A model generated the notes under the pieces. It worked only from the letters and a program-made list of their open reading frames with translations. It made no database searches and was not told the origin of the DNA. A stretch of 64,000 nt of DNA from Actinomadura opuntiae (GTDB taxonomy: Bacteria > Actinomycetota > Actinomycetes > Streptosporangiales > Streptosporangiaceae). Positions 48,131-55,925 of this stretch are shown here, in pieces; position 1 is the first letter of the stretch; the number at the start of each line of letters is the position of its first letter. The DNA is taken from NCBI RefSeq assembly GCF_030283205.1, contig NZ_JASNWF010000004.1, positions 62,001 to 126,000 of the forward strand, in the 5' to 3' direction. The position numbers and the translations under genes are program-made.

Positions 48131-48954
48131 AACGCTCTCCCGTCCGCAAGATCGTCCTCACCGGGGTGGGGTGGCTGGTCGCGCTCATCTTCGTGGCGCC
48201 GTACCTGCAGATGTTCCTGACCTCGCTGAAGACCGAGCACGAGCTGACCAAGTCGCCCGGCACCTACCTGCCGGGGCACTGGCAGTGGTCCAACTTCGTG
48301 GACGTCTGGAAGGCCGCGCCGATCTGGACCAACATGCGGGTCTCGCTCGTCGTCGCCGCCGTCGCCACCATCGTGACGCTGGCGTGCGCGATGCCCGCCG
48401 CGTACTACACCGCGCGCAACCGGTTCCGCGGCCGCGGCGCGTTCCTGCTGCTCGTCCTGGTCACCCAGATGTTCGCGCCGACCGCGCTGGTCATCGGCAT
48501 CTTCCGGGAGATGGTCGCGCTCAACCTGACCGACACCCTGTTGGCGCTGATCCTGGTCAACGCCGCGTTCAACCTGCCGTTCTGCATCTGGATCCTGCAC
48601 GGCTACTTCTCCAGCATCCCCAAGGAACTGGAGGAGGCCGCGTTCCTGGACGGCGCCGGACGCATCGGCGCGCTGTTCCGGGTGACGCTCCCCATCTCCA
48701 CCCCGGGAGTCATCACCGCCGTCGTCTACACGTTCATCTCGGCCTGGAACGAGTACATCGTCGCCCTGACCGTCACCGCGTCGCCGAACCGGCAGCCGCT
48801 GACCGTCGCGATCCCCTCGTTCGTCACCCAGTACCAGGCGCACTGGCAGTACCTGTTCGCCACCTCGCTGATCGCTATCGTTCCGGTCGTGATCCTTTTC
48901 GTCTTCATCGAGCGGTACCTGATCGGCGGTCTCACCGCGGGCTCGGTCAAGTGA
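48127..48954 (+). CDS. Sugar ABC transporter permease (MalG-type, DasC-like)
   Basis: The 275-residue permease has six transmembrane segments and the EAA motif ELEEAAFLDGAGRIGALFRV (about 168). Its ATG overlaps the previous stop as ATGA, and its own stop overlaps the kinase start as GTGA. The order lipoprotein-MalF-MalG is that of dasABC-type operons. Confidence 0.9.
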   Translation: MKRSPVRKIVLTGVGWLVALIFVAPYLQMFLTSLKTEHELTKSPGTYLPGHWQWSNFVDVWKAAPIWTNMRVSLVVAAVATIVTLACAMPAAYYTARNRFRGRGAFLLLVLVTQMFAPTALVIGIFREMVALNLTDTLLALILVNAAFNLPFCIWILHGYFSSIPKELEEAAFLDGAGRIGALFRVTLPISTPGVITAVVYTFISAWNEYIVALTVTASPNRQPLTVAIPSFVTQYQAHWQYLFATSLIAIVPVVILFVFIERYLIGGLTAGSVK

Positions 48955-49883
48955 CCGTCATCGCGCTGGACGTCGGCGGCACGTCCATGAAGGCCGCCCT
49001 CGTCCCCGCCGCCGGGGACGGGGGCGGCGAGGTCCTGCTGTCGGAGTCGTGGCCGACCGACCGCACCGACCCGGTCGGCGGCATCCTCGACTTCGCCGCC
49101 CACATGGCCGCCCGCGCCACCGCCCTCGGACGGCCCGCGCGCGCCGCCGGGATCGTCGTCCCCGGCATCGTCGACGAGGCGACCGGCACCGCCGTCCACT
49201 CCGCCAACCTCGGCTGGCGGGACGTCCCGATCCTGCACCTCGCCGCCGAACGCCTCGGCCTCCCCGTCGCCGTCGGCCACGACGTCCGCACCGGCGGCCT
49301 CGCCGAGGCCGTCCTCGGCGCCGGACGCGACGCCGGCGACTTCGTCTTCATGGCCATCGGCACCGGCATCGCCGCCGCCCTGATCGTCAACGGCGGCACC
49401 TACCCGGGCGTCTCCGGCTGGAGCGGCGAGGTCGGCCACATCGTCGTGCGCCCCGGCGGCGAGGACTGCGCCTGCGGCAACCAGGGCTGCCTCGAGACCT
49501 ACGCCTCGGCCGCGTCCATCTCCCGCCGCTATACCGCCAGAGCCGCCGTCCCCGCGGGCGCCGCCTCCCCCAACGGCACACCGGTCGCCCGCGCGGAGGA
49601 CGTCATCGCCCGAGCCGGCACCGACGAGGCCGCCGCCCAGGTCTGGTCCGAGGCCCTCGACTGCCTGGCCGACAGCCTCGCCGCCACGACGCTCCTGCTG
49701 GACCCGGGCCTGCTCGTCCTCGGCGGCGGCCTGGCCCAGGCGGGCCCCGCACTCCTCGGCCCCCTGGAGTCCCGGCTCGCCGACCGCCTGAAGTTCCGCC
49801 CCGCTCCCCCGCTGGCCGCCACGAAACTCGGCGACCAGGCCGCCGTCCACGGCGCCGCCCTCCTCGCCGCCCGACTTCTGTAG
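48951..49883 (+). CDS. ROK-family sugar kinase
   Basis: The 310-residue kinase has the phosphate-binding ALDVGGTSMKAAL at the N-terminus, the catalytic Asp in GHDVRTGGLAEAVLG (about 102), IGTGIAAALIVNG and the ROK zinc site GHIVVRPGGEDCACGNQGCL (His and three Cys, about 163-182). ROK kinases phosphorylate glucose, N-acetylglucosamine or N-acetylmannosamine. In this operon an N-acetyl-hexosamine kinase is most likely. No N-terminal winged helix is present, so it is an enzyme and not a ROK repressor. Confidence 0.9.
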   Translation: MTVIALDVGGTSMKAALVPAAGDGGGEVLLSESWPTDRTDPVGGILDFAAHMAARATALGRPARAAGIVVPGIVDEATGTAVHSANLGWRDVPILHLAAERLGLPVAVGHDVRTGGLAEAVLGAGRDAGDFVFMAIGTGIAAALIVNGGTYPGVSGWSGEVGHIVVRPGGEDCACGNQGCLETYASAASISRRYTARAAVPAGAASPNGTPVARAEDVIARAGTDEAAAQVWSEALDCLADSLAATTLLLDPGLLVLGGGLAQAGPALLGPLESRLADRLKFRPAPPLAATKLGDQAAVHGAALLAARLL

Positions 49884-49910
49884 CTTTTCTTTGGAAGTTG
49901 CCTTGGGACG

Positions 49911-49952
49911 CCCGACGCGTTCCGTTTGTGTCGCCGTCGGGAGTCTTTTTTT
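49911..49952 (+). terminator. Intrinsic terminator of the sugar operon
   Basis: CCCGACG (49911-49917) and CGTCGGG (49935-49941) form a stem with a 17-nt loop, followed by a run of seven T at 49946-49952. It lies 28 bp after the kinase stop. Confidence 0.65.
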
Positions 49953-50049
49953 GTGGCCGCGCAAGTCGCCGATCGGTTTCGTCTGATGTGCTGGCGTGAT
50001 CATCGAACGTGGCCTGTTCGCATTCCCGGATAGCACGGAGAGGGTATTC

Positions 50050-50264
50050 GGGGCAGAGGCGGAGGGGTTGGCCGTGCGGTGGGGTGGCGCTGGCGTACGG
50101 GGCCGCCCCTCCAAAGTCAAGGGCGCCTTCGGCGTCGCTTCGCGATGGACTTCGTCCACCCTTGACTTTGGAGCCTCTGCGGCCCCTGAGGCAGCGCCAA
50201 AGGGGCAGGCTCCGCCTGCCCCGCCCGGGTCGCGCCACCCCACCGCCCTCTTCCGTACGCGTGT
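50050..50264 (+). repeat. Left 215-bp structured inverted repeat
   Basis: This copy is the reverse complement of 52257-52471. It is built of nested stems: GCGGTGGGGTGGCGC (50076-50090) pairs perfectly with 50232-50246, GGGGCCGC (50099-50106) with 50179-50186, the cloverleaf at 50109-50173, and a 9-bp hairpin GGGGCAGGC/GCCTGCCCC (50202-50222) with a 3-nt loop. Almost the whole element can fold on itself. It carries one extra A near 50200 relative to the right copy and lacks one C near 50226. Confidence 0.9.
50109..50173 (+). repeat. Fully paired cloverleaf, left copy
   Basis: CTCCAAAGTCAAGGG (50109-50123) pairs with 50159-50173 over 15 bp. Inside, with no unpaired base between them, are three hairpins: CGCC/GGCG, TCGC/GCGA and TGGAC/GTCCA, each with the loop TTC. 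On the complementary strand the three loops are all GAA closed by a C-G pair, the exceptionally stable C(GNA)G type known for DNA mini-hairpins. Confidence 0.9.
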
Positions 50265-50404
50265 TCAGCGAAGAAGTGGGGGGCAAGCAAAGCAATTAAC
50301 AAACCCGTCCACAAGGGAGCCGAAGGCCAGCACCACAGCTCCACCTTTCCGCAGAGCGACCAAATTGGGGCTCGTTCCGGTGTGCAATTGTCGGTCACTT
50401 AGGG

Positions 50405-50410
50405 TACACT
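50405..50410 (+). promoter_or_regulatory. -10-like TACACT, possible leaderless start of the HNH gene
   Basis: TACACT ends 6 nt before the ATG at 50417, and there is no Shine-Dalgarno sequence. In actinobacteria a TANNNT box at this distance often gives leaderless mRNA starting at the ATG. Confidence 0.45.
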
Positions 50411-50416
50411 GTAGTT

Positions 50417-51664
50417 ATGCAGTCAGTGACGGTCGACCTTGAGGGCGCGTCCACCATGGAATTGGTGAACGCGCTCTCGGTGATCGCCACTGAGCTCGCC
50501 CAGCGAGAGGCTCCCGAATCGGCGGCCGCATGTCTTGAACTCACCGAAGATCTGGCGGCCGCCTGCGATATGCAGGAAAGTGCGCTGGCCGGATTCATTG
50601 GGCGAGCGGACGCCACCGGAGAAATGCGCCGCTGGGGATATCCCTCCACTCAATCGTGGTTGCGGTCCCGGCTGGGGATGCGGGACCACCGCGTCAAGGA
50701 ACGGCTCGCCCTGGCGCGGCAGCGGCACCGCCTGCCGACCGTCGCCAGGATGCTGGCCGCCGGGGAGCTCTCCTACGGATACGCCACGACCGTCGCCGAC
50801 TCCGTCGCCCGCCTGGACGACGTCGAAGCCGCGAAGGCAGAGGCGTTTCTCCTCGAGAAGGTCCACGAAGGATTCTCCGCGGGGAAGGTGGCCTCGTTCG
50901 GGCGCCGCATCCGCGATGTCATCGCCGAACGCGACGGCACCGACGAGGCCCCGGGAGACGCCCGGCGCGGGTACGACAAGTCCTGGATCACCACGACCCG
51001 TTCTCTGGACGGCGGCCGGTACGTGAAGGGCTGGCTGAACGCCGAGGACGCGGCGATCTGGGACGGCACGCTCGCTCCCTTGGCCAAGCCTGCCGGGCCC
51101 GACGACCGCCGCGACGTCGCCGAACGCACCGCAGCCGCTCTCTCCAGCGTCCTGTCGGGTGGGCACAAGTCCACCAAGGTCACCGTCATCTGCGACCTTG
51201 AGACGCTGACCGGCGGCAACGCGCCCGCCCGCCTCACCGACGGCACGCCGATCCCCGCTCCGCAAGCCCGCCGCATGGCGCTGGCAGCCGGAGTCTCGCC
51301 GCTCCTCCTGGGACGCGGGAACACTCCCCTCTACCTCGGTTACCGGGAGCGATTCGCCAGCGCAGCCCAACGCCAGGTGCTCGAAACGCTGTACCCCACC
51401 TGCGCGGTCAGCGACTGCGAGACGCCGGGCACCCTCTGCGAAGTCGACCACGTGAACGGTTGGGCACTCGGCTCCCCCACCGACATCGATCAGCTCGCCC
51501 TCTGCTGCGGCTGGCACAACCGCTTCAAACACGCCAGCCCGAACCAGATCGACATCGGCAAGGACCGGAACGGACGCTACGTCTACCGGCTCCTGCCACC
51601 ACCCGGCGCATCGGCCAACAGAACCAACGGCCCACCGGGCACCCGCCTCGACTGGGCCGCGTGA
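50417..51664 (+). CDS. DUF222/HNH endonuclease-like protein (REP13E12-type)
   Basis: The 415-residue protein has the DUF222 helical domain (about 10-300, with MRRWGYPSTQSWLRSRLGM and GELSYGYATTVADSVARLDD) and a C-terminal HNH nuclease domain (about 320-372): CAVSDCETPGTLCEVDHVNG, then the Asn/His part QLALCCGWHNRFKHA. The cysteines may hold a structural zinc. It is similar in plan to the 13E12 repeat proteins of mycobacteria, whose role is unknown but which are repetitive and appear mobile. Its placement between two long inverted repeats is the main reason to consider it part of an element. Start codon ATG without a ribosome binding site. Confidence 0.87.
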   Translation: MQSVTVDLEGASTMELVNALSVIATELAQREAPESAAACLELTEDLAAACDMQESALAGFIGRADATGEMRRWGYPSTQSWLRSRLGMRDHRVKERLALARQRHRLPTVARMLAAGELSYGYATTVADSVARLDDVEAAKAEAFLLEKVHEGFSAGKVASFGRRIRDVIAERDGTDEAPGDARRGYDKSWITTTRSLDGGRYVKGWLNAEDAAIWDGTLAPLAKPAGPDDRRDVAERTAAALSSVLSGGHKSTKVTVICDLETLTGGNAPARLTDGTPIPAPQARRMALAAGVSPLLLGRGNTPLYLGYRERFASAAQRQVLETLYPTCAVSDCETPGTLCEVDHVNGWALGSPTDIDQLALCCGWHNRFKHASPNQIDIGKDRNGRYVYRLLPPPGASANRTNGPPGTRLDWAA

Positions 51665-51709
51665 CCACCCGAACTCGCCCAGAGCTCGGGCCCACCGGCA
51701 TGCGCTGGC

Positions 51710-52123
51710 TCACCCCATCGGGAAGCGCCAGCGGGTCGCGCTGAACCCTTTCTCCTTGCCGAACGCGAACACCGTCGTCGGCATAACGGCGAAGACATAC
51801 CGAGGCTCGCTCAACTCGGTATCGGCTGGATCGTAGAACTCCCCGTCCCTGACGAACGGGTGCCACCACGGATACTTGGCCGGGAACAGCTCCGCGACCC
51901 GTTGCAGCCGATCACCATCCCGCACCAGATGCGCCGTGCCTTCGAGCACCAGGTCAACGTCATCAGCGGGCACGGTCACGGCACAGCCGCCGTTGCGCTC
52001 CAGGTCGCGCGCCTTACGGGTCGCCCGGCCGGTGTTGAAGCAGACGGAGCCCTCCGACCAAACCCCCAACACCGGCACGACGTGCGGCCCCCCGTCCCGC
52101 CCGGCGGCGGCCAACTCTGCCAT
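51710..52123 (-). CDS. PNPOx-like flavin/F420-binding oxidoreductase, short N-terminus
   Basis: The 137-residue split-barrel protein matches pyridoxamine-5'-phosphate oxidase-like proteins: GRDGGPHVVPVLGVW at the N-terminus, FNTGRATRKARDLERNGGC, then the tail TTVFAFGKEKGFSATRWRF. Homologues usually have about 20 more residues before GRDG. ATG 52123 has a strong AAGGAGGGG site, so the short form is probably expressed. The missing piece could have been removed when the right inverted repeat (134 bp upstream) arose. Cofactor FMN or F420 is not decided by the sequence. Confidence 0.8.
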   Translation of the reverse strand: MAELAAAGRDGGPHVVPVLGVWSEGSVCFNTGRATRKARDLERNGGCAVTVPADDVDLVLEGTAHLVRDGDRLQRVAELFPAKYPWWHPFVRDGEFYDPADTELSEPRYVFAVMPTTVFAFGKEKGFSATRWRFPMG

Positions 52124-52256
52124 GCCCCCTCCTTGCGTACCGGTCGTCCCCGAATCTGTCGCCGTGACCACACCACGCGCGACACCGCTGCCTAGCCTCC
52201 TCCATCCCCCAATGCATCGGCGCTCCGTGACTATTGGCGGCCAGTCGCCCCGCCCC

Positions 52257-52471
52257 ACACGCGTACGGATGGGGGCGGTGGGGTGGCGCGACCCGGGGCG
52301 GGGCAGGCGGAGCCTGCCCCTTGGCGCTGCCTCAGGGGCCGCAGAGGCTCCAAAGTCAAGGGTGGACGAAGTCCATCGCGAAGCGACGCCGAAGGCGCCC
52401 TTGACTTTGGAGGGGCGGCCCCGTACGCCAGCGCCACCCCACCGCACGGCCAACCCCTCCGCCTCTGCCCC
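52257..52471 (-). repeat. Right 215-bp structured inverted repeat
   Basis: This is the second copy, in opposite orientation to 50050-50264, with the same nested stems. On the plus strand all hairpin loops are GNA: GGA in the 9-bp hairpin and GAA in the three cloverleaf hairpins. Similarity to the left copy fades beyond 52471 but does not stop sharply. Confidence 0.9.
52348..52412 (+). repeat. Fully paired cloverleaf, right copy
   Basis: The 15-bp stem is 52348-52362 with 52398-52412. The three inner hairpins are TGGAC/GTCCA, TCGC/GCGA and CGCC/GGCG with GAA loops at 52368, 52380 and 52391. All 65 bases are identical to the reverse complement of the left copy. Confidence 0.9.
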
Positions 52472-52550
52472 AAGCACCCCTTCCCCACCACCGAACACGC
52501 CCACCCTCACCAAACCCACCGCCCCGCCCTACGACCACACGCCCAAGCTC

Positions 52551-52808
52551 CTCAGACACGCCGCGCCCCCTCAGACACGCGCCACCGCCTCACGCACGTC
52601 ACACTTCCCACGTCACGTACCACCTCCCCAAGCACGCGCTACGTCCCTCAAGCACGTTGCACCACCCCAGGCATGCATCATTTGCTCAAGCACGCGGCAC
52701 GTCCCCACGCACGCGTCATCTCCTCACGCCCGTGCCACCTCCTCAGGCATGCGCCACGTCCTCAAGCACCCGGCACCTCCCTCAAGGACGTGGCGCATGT
52801 CCTGCGGT
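52551..52808. repeat. Degenerate 20-bp tandem array (about 13 units)
   Basis: The consensus is close to CTCAAGCACGCGCCACCTCC; units vary from 18 to 22 bp with many substitutions. There is no unique spacer between the units and no cas gene, so it is not a CRISPR. It lies between the right inverted repeat and the reductase gene ending at 52827. No gene is supported from 52124 to 52826. Confidence 0.7.
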
Positions 52809-52826
52809 GGGGGTGGGGGCTGGTGG

Positions 52827-53471
52827 TCAGCGGGTGGTGGGGCGGTTCGGGGTGGTGAAGGCGAAGACCGAGTGCGGGTCGTGGCCGGAGAACAGCAGGC
52901 GGATGACCACGATGGCCATCGCCTCCAGGTTGCGGGCCTGGCGGAGGTCGCCGGCGTCCAGCGGTTCGGCGCCGAGGGCGGTGATCAGGGTGCGGGCGGC
53001 GGGCTTGGCCTCCTCGTCGCCGGCGAAGGGGACGGCGAGGGGGCGGCCGTCGAAGGCGGGCGGGGTCATCGCCCAGACGGACGCGTGGGCCTGGTTGAAC
53101 GCCTTGACGACGTGGGCGCCGGGGGCGAGGCGGGCGATCTCCTCGGCCATGGACGCGCCGTCCCGGTAGGTGACCTGGGAGAAGTCGGCGGTGTCGACGG
53201 CGTTGCCGCAGTCGATCACGGGCTTGCCGGCGAGGGCGCCGCCGGCGGCGGCGATGGTGTCGGCGAGGCCCTCCCGGCGGACGGCGACGAGGACGGCGTC
53301 GCCGAACTCGGCGGCGTCGCGGAGGGTTCCGGAGCGGGCGCCGACGCGTCCGGCGAGGGCCTCGGCCTTGGCCGGGGTCCGGCCGCCGATCAGGACGTCG
53401 TGTCCGGCCCGGACCCAGCCGGCGGCGAGGGCCTCGGTCATCGCTCCCGCTCCGAGCACACCGATCTTCAT
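52827..53471 (-). CDS. F420/NADP-dependent oxidoreductase-like protein (NADPH:F420 reductase family)
   Basis: The 214-residue protein has a Rossmann NADP site MKIGVLGAGAMTEALAAGWV followed by IGGRTPAKAEAL (basic residues after strand 2, typical for NADP), CGNAVDTADF and the conserved VKAFNQAHASVW (about 125). This is the F420-dependent NADP reductase/ProC-like family (PF03807); whether F420 or another partner is used cannot be told. ATG 53471 is the first Met of the Rossmann strand. The HxlR regulator gene lies 65 bp upstream on the same strand. Confidence 0.83.
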   Translation of the reverse strand: MKIGVLGAGAMTEALAAGWVRAGHDVLIGGRTPAKAEALAGRVGARSGTLRDAAEFGDAVLVAVRREGLADTIAAAGGALAGKPVIDCGNAVDTADFSQVTYRDGASMAEEIARLAPGAHVVKAFNQAHASVWAMTPPAFDGRPLAVPFAGDEEAKPAARTLITALGAEPLDAGDLRQARNLEAMAIVVIRLLFSGHDPHSVFAFTTPNRPTTR

Positions 53472-53536
53472 GACGGCCTCCAAAGGTGGTGGTTACGGGA
53501 GGGAATGTAGGAGGCCGAGGGGAACCGATCGGTTCC

Positions 53537-53881
53537 TTACGCGGTGCGTGCGGCGAGCAGGGCGTCGGTGTTCTCCTCGGCCCAGCGGGAGAGTGCGCAG
53601 ACGGGGACGAGGAGGCTGCGGCCGAGGTCGGTGAGGCGGTACTCGGCGCCGGGCGGGGCGGTGCGCAGCTCGCGGCGCTCGACGAGGCCGTTGTCGGCCA
53701 GGCGGTGCAGCGTCTGGGTGAGCATCTTGTTGCTGATCCCGCCGATCGTGTCGCGGAGCTCGCCGTACCGGGCGGGGCCGCGGCCGAGCGCGGCGACCAC
53801 GACGACGGACCAGGTGTCGGAGATCAGCGCCAGCGTGGTGCGGGCGGGGCAGTCGGCGAGGAACACGTCATGGGCGACCAC
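53537..53881 (-). CDS. HxlR-family winged-helix regulator
   Basis: The 114-residue protein has the HxlR fold: CPARTTLALISDTWSVVVVA, then RYGELRDTIGGISNKMLTQT as the recognition part and TAPPGAEYRLTDLGRSL in the wing. The conserved N-terminal Cys of redox-sensing HxlR proteins is present (residue 11). It probably controls the reductase gene downstream, in response to electrophile or redox stress. Confidence 0.87.
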   Translation of the reverse strand: MVAHDVFLADCPARTTLALISDTWSVVVVAALGRGPARYGELRDTIGGISNKMLTQTLHRLADNGLVERRELRTAPPGAEYRLTDLGRSLLVPVCALSRWAEENTDALLAARTA

Positions 53882-53890
53882 ACCGGCAGG

Positions 53891-54799
53891 TTACGCCTTG
53901 CCGGCGGGACGGCGGGCCTGCGCGAGGAGGGCGGCGGCGGGACCGGTGGGGTCGGCGCCGGTGCGCCAGACGGCGCGCAGGGAGCGTTCCACGGTCAGCC
54001 CGGCGATCTCGATCTCGGTGAGGGTACCCGCGGCGAGGTCGGCGGTCACGACGAGCTCGCTGATCAGGGCGGGGCCGGCGCCGGCGACGACCGCGTTGCG
54101 GACGGCGGTGCTCGAGCCGAGTTCCAGCAGCGGCGGGACGAGGTGCAGGCCGTGCGCGGCGAACGCCTGGACGGCGGCCTCGCGGGTGCCGGATCCGGTC
54201 TCGCGGCTGATCAGCGGGGTGCCGGCGACCTCGGCTGGGTCGACGGGGCGGCGGCGCCGCGTCCACGGGTGGCCGGGCGGCGCGACCAGGACGAGCCGGT
54301 CCCCCGCGACGGCCCGGGAGCGCAGCCCGGACGGGCGGCCGGGCGACTCGATGAAGCCGAGGTCGATCTCGCCGTGCCGGGCCAGTTCGCAGACGCGGGA
54401 GGAGTTGGTGACCTGGAGGCCGACGTGCAGGTCGGGGTCGGCGCGGCGGAGTTCGCCGATCCAGGCGGGCAGCAGGTACTCGGCGACGGTGAGGCTGGCG
54501 GCGACGGACAGCTGCGCGGTGCGGGCGCGGCGGAGGGCGGCGGCGCCGTCGGTGAGCGCGGCGAGGTCGTCCAGGACGCGGCGGGCCCAGCCGGTGACGA
54601 GGACGCCGTCGGCGGTGAGGGCGGAGCCGCGGCGGGTGCGGTCCAGCAGGCGCAGCCCGAGCCGCCGCTCCAGCCGGGACAGCCGCTTGCTCGCCGACGG
54701 CTGGCTGATGCCGACCTCGGCCGCCGCCGCGGTGAGGCTGCCCTGGTCGGCGACGTGCACCAGCAGCTGGAGGGATTCCACGTCCGGGGGCTGTGCCAT
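53891..54799 (-). CDS. LysR-family regulator (CysB/YeiE-like)
   Basis: The 302-residue regulator has an N-terminal HTH (QLLVHVADQGSLTAAAAEVG, then ISQPSASKRLSRLERRLGL) and a periplasmic-binding-like effector domain (about 90-295) with LISRETGSGTREAAVQAF as in the CysB/YeiE group. It is divergent from the YeiH-like gene, the same arrangement as yeiE-yeiH of enterobacteria, so that gene is the likely target. Confidence 0.88.
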   Translation of the reverse strand: MAQPPDVESLQLLVHVADQGSLTAAAAEVGISQPSASKRLSRLERRLGLRLLDRTRRGSALTADGVLVTGWARRVLDDLAALTDGAAALRRARTAQLSVAASLTVAEYLLPAWIGELRRADPDLHVGLQVTNSSRVCELARHGEIDLGFIESPGRPSGLRSRAVAGDRLVLVAPPGHPWTRRRRPVDPAEVAGTPLISRETGSGTREAAVQAFAAHGLHLVPPLLELGSSTAVRNAVVAGAGPALISELVVTADLAAGTLTEIEIAGLTVERSLRAVWRTGADPTGPAAALLAQARRPAGKA

Positions 54800-54870
54800 G
54801 CCTCCAGGCTATGACGTGAGGTCGAATCGGCCGCTTCCGGCGCAGCACGGGCTGCCGGAGGGTCGAAGAC

Positions 54871-55887
54871 ATGAGCACTGTGGAGGCGGTTCGCCCGGAA
54901 CGGGCGAGGGTGCGGGCGGGACGGCCGGGCCCGGGCGTCGCGGTGGCGGCGGCGGGCGCGGCGGCGGCGATGGTGATCAACGGGTGGGTGCCGGCGTTGA
55001 GCGCCCTGACGGTGGCGGTGCTGCTCGGCGTGCTGGTGGGCGGCGTCCTGCCGGAGTCGACCTCGTACGGGTTGCAGTGGGCGACTCGCAAGTTCCTCAG
55101 GCTCGGCGTGGTGCTGCTCGGCCTGGAGCTGAGCGTGGGCGAGGTGCTGCGGCTGGGGCCGGGCATGCTGGCCGTGGTGGTGATCACGGTCCTGTCCGGG
55201 TTCGCCGGGACGCTGCTGCTCGGCCGGCTGGTCGGCGTGCCGAAGGGGCTGGCGCTGATGGTGGCGACGGGGTTCTCGATCTGCGGCGCCTCGGCGATCG
55301 TGGCGATGGACAGCGTGGCGCGCAGCCGGAAGGAGGACGTCGCGACCGGCGTCACGCTCGTGACGATCTACGGCAGCGCGGCCATCGCGATCGTCCCGTT
55401 CCTCGGCGCGCACGTGTTCGGGCTGGACGACGAGTCGCTCGGCATGTGGGCGGGGCTGAGCGTCCATGAGGTCGCGCAGGTCGTCGCGGCGGCGTCCCCG
55501 GCGGGCGCCGCCGCCGTGGGGACGGCGGTGATCGTGAAGCTGACCCGGGTGGTGCTGCTCGCGCCGATGGTGGCGGGCATGGGCGTGGTGGAGCGGCGCG
55601 GCGGCGTCAACGCGGAAGGGAAGCGGCCACCGGTCGTGCCGCTGTTCGTCGTCGGGTTCCTGGTGATGCTGGCGCTGCGCAGCACCGGCATGGTCCCCGG
55701 CGGTGTGCTGACGGGCGCGAAGGACGTCTCGACGGTGCTGCTGGCCGCCGCGATGTTCGGCCTGGGCTCGGCGGTGCGCGTCAGGGAGCTGGTGAGGACG
55801 GGACGGCGCGGCCTTGTCCTCGGCGCGCTGTCGACCCTGCTCGTCGGCACGGTCTCCCTGACCGCGCTGACCGTGATCCCGCGCTGA
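54871..55887 (+). CDS. YeiH-family membrane protein (putative sulfate exporter)
   Basis: The 338-residue protein has about nine to ten transmembrane segments and the family markers RLGVVLLGLELSVGEVLRLG, GFSICGASAIVAMDSVARS and SVHEVAQVVAAAS (about 195). The family (UPF0324) is annotated as sulfate exporter on weak evidence. It is divergent from the LysR gene with a 71-bp gap. Confidence 0.87.
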   Translation: MSTVEAVRPERARVRAGRPGPGVAVAAAGAAAAMVINGWVPALSALTVAVLLGVLVGGVLPESTSYGLQWATRKFLRLGVVLLGLELSVGEVLRLGPGMLAVVVITVLSGFAGTLLLGRLVGVPKGLALMVATGFSICGASAIVAMDSVARSRKEDVATGVTLVTIYGSAAIAIVPFLGAHVFGLDDESLGMWAGLSVHEVAQVVAAASPAGAAAVGTAVIVKLTRVVLLAPMVAGMGVVERRGGVNAEGKRPPVVPLFVVGFLVMLALRSTGMVPGGVLTGAKDVSTVLLAAAMFGLGSAVRVRELVRTGRRGLVLGALSTLLVGTVSLTALTVIPR

Positions 55888-55917
55888 GCCCGCCCCCCCG
55901 GCATGAGAATGGCGGGC
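55888..55917. terminator. Hairpin between convergent genes
   Basis: GCCCGCC (55888-55894) and GGCGGGC (55911-55917) pair over 7 bp with a 16-nt loop, right after the YeiH stop and 9 bp before the stop of the serine hydrolase on the other strand. Confidence 0.45.
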
Positions 55918-55925
55918 GCGCGTCG

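Larger units (their letters stand above)
50050..52471. mobile_element. Candidate mobile element: HNH gene flanked by 215-bp inverted repeats
   Basis: Two 215-bp sequences in opposite orientation (50050-50264 and 52257-52471) enclose a DUF222/HNH endonuclease gene and an oppositely oriented PNPOx-like gene. The repeats differ by only two single-base indels and a few substitutions at one end. DUF222/HNH proteins are the coding part of REP13E12 repeats in mycobacteria, which supports mobility. No target-site duplication can be seen directly outside the repeats, and there is no transposase, so the mechanism is unknown. Alternatively the repeats may be two independent copies of an interspersed palindromic element. 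Confidence 0.5.

Noticed and set aside
50109-50173. tRNA gene
   Set aside because: The fold is a cloverleaf but the loops are 3 nt, there is no anticodon loop, T-psi-C or CCA-like end, and the stem is 15 bp.
49996-50442. Open frames across the left inverted repeat
   Set aside because: They exist because of the palindromic GC-rich repeat; products repeat the same peptides on both copies and have no domain.
50050-52471. Insertion sequence with DDE or tyrosine transposase
   Set aside because: No transposase, resolvase or recombinase motif was found between the repeats; only an HNH and a PNPOx-like gene.
52551-52808. CRISPR array
   Set aside because: Repeats are degenerate, contiguous without unique spacers, and no cas gene is in the window.
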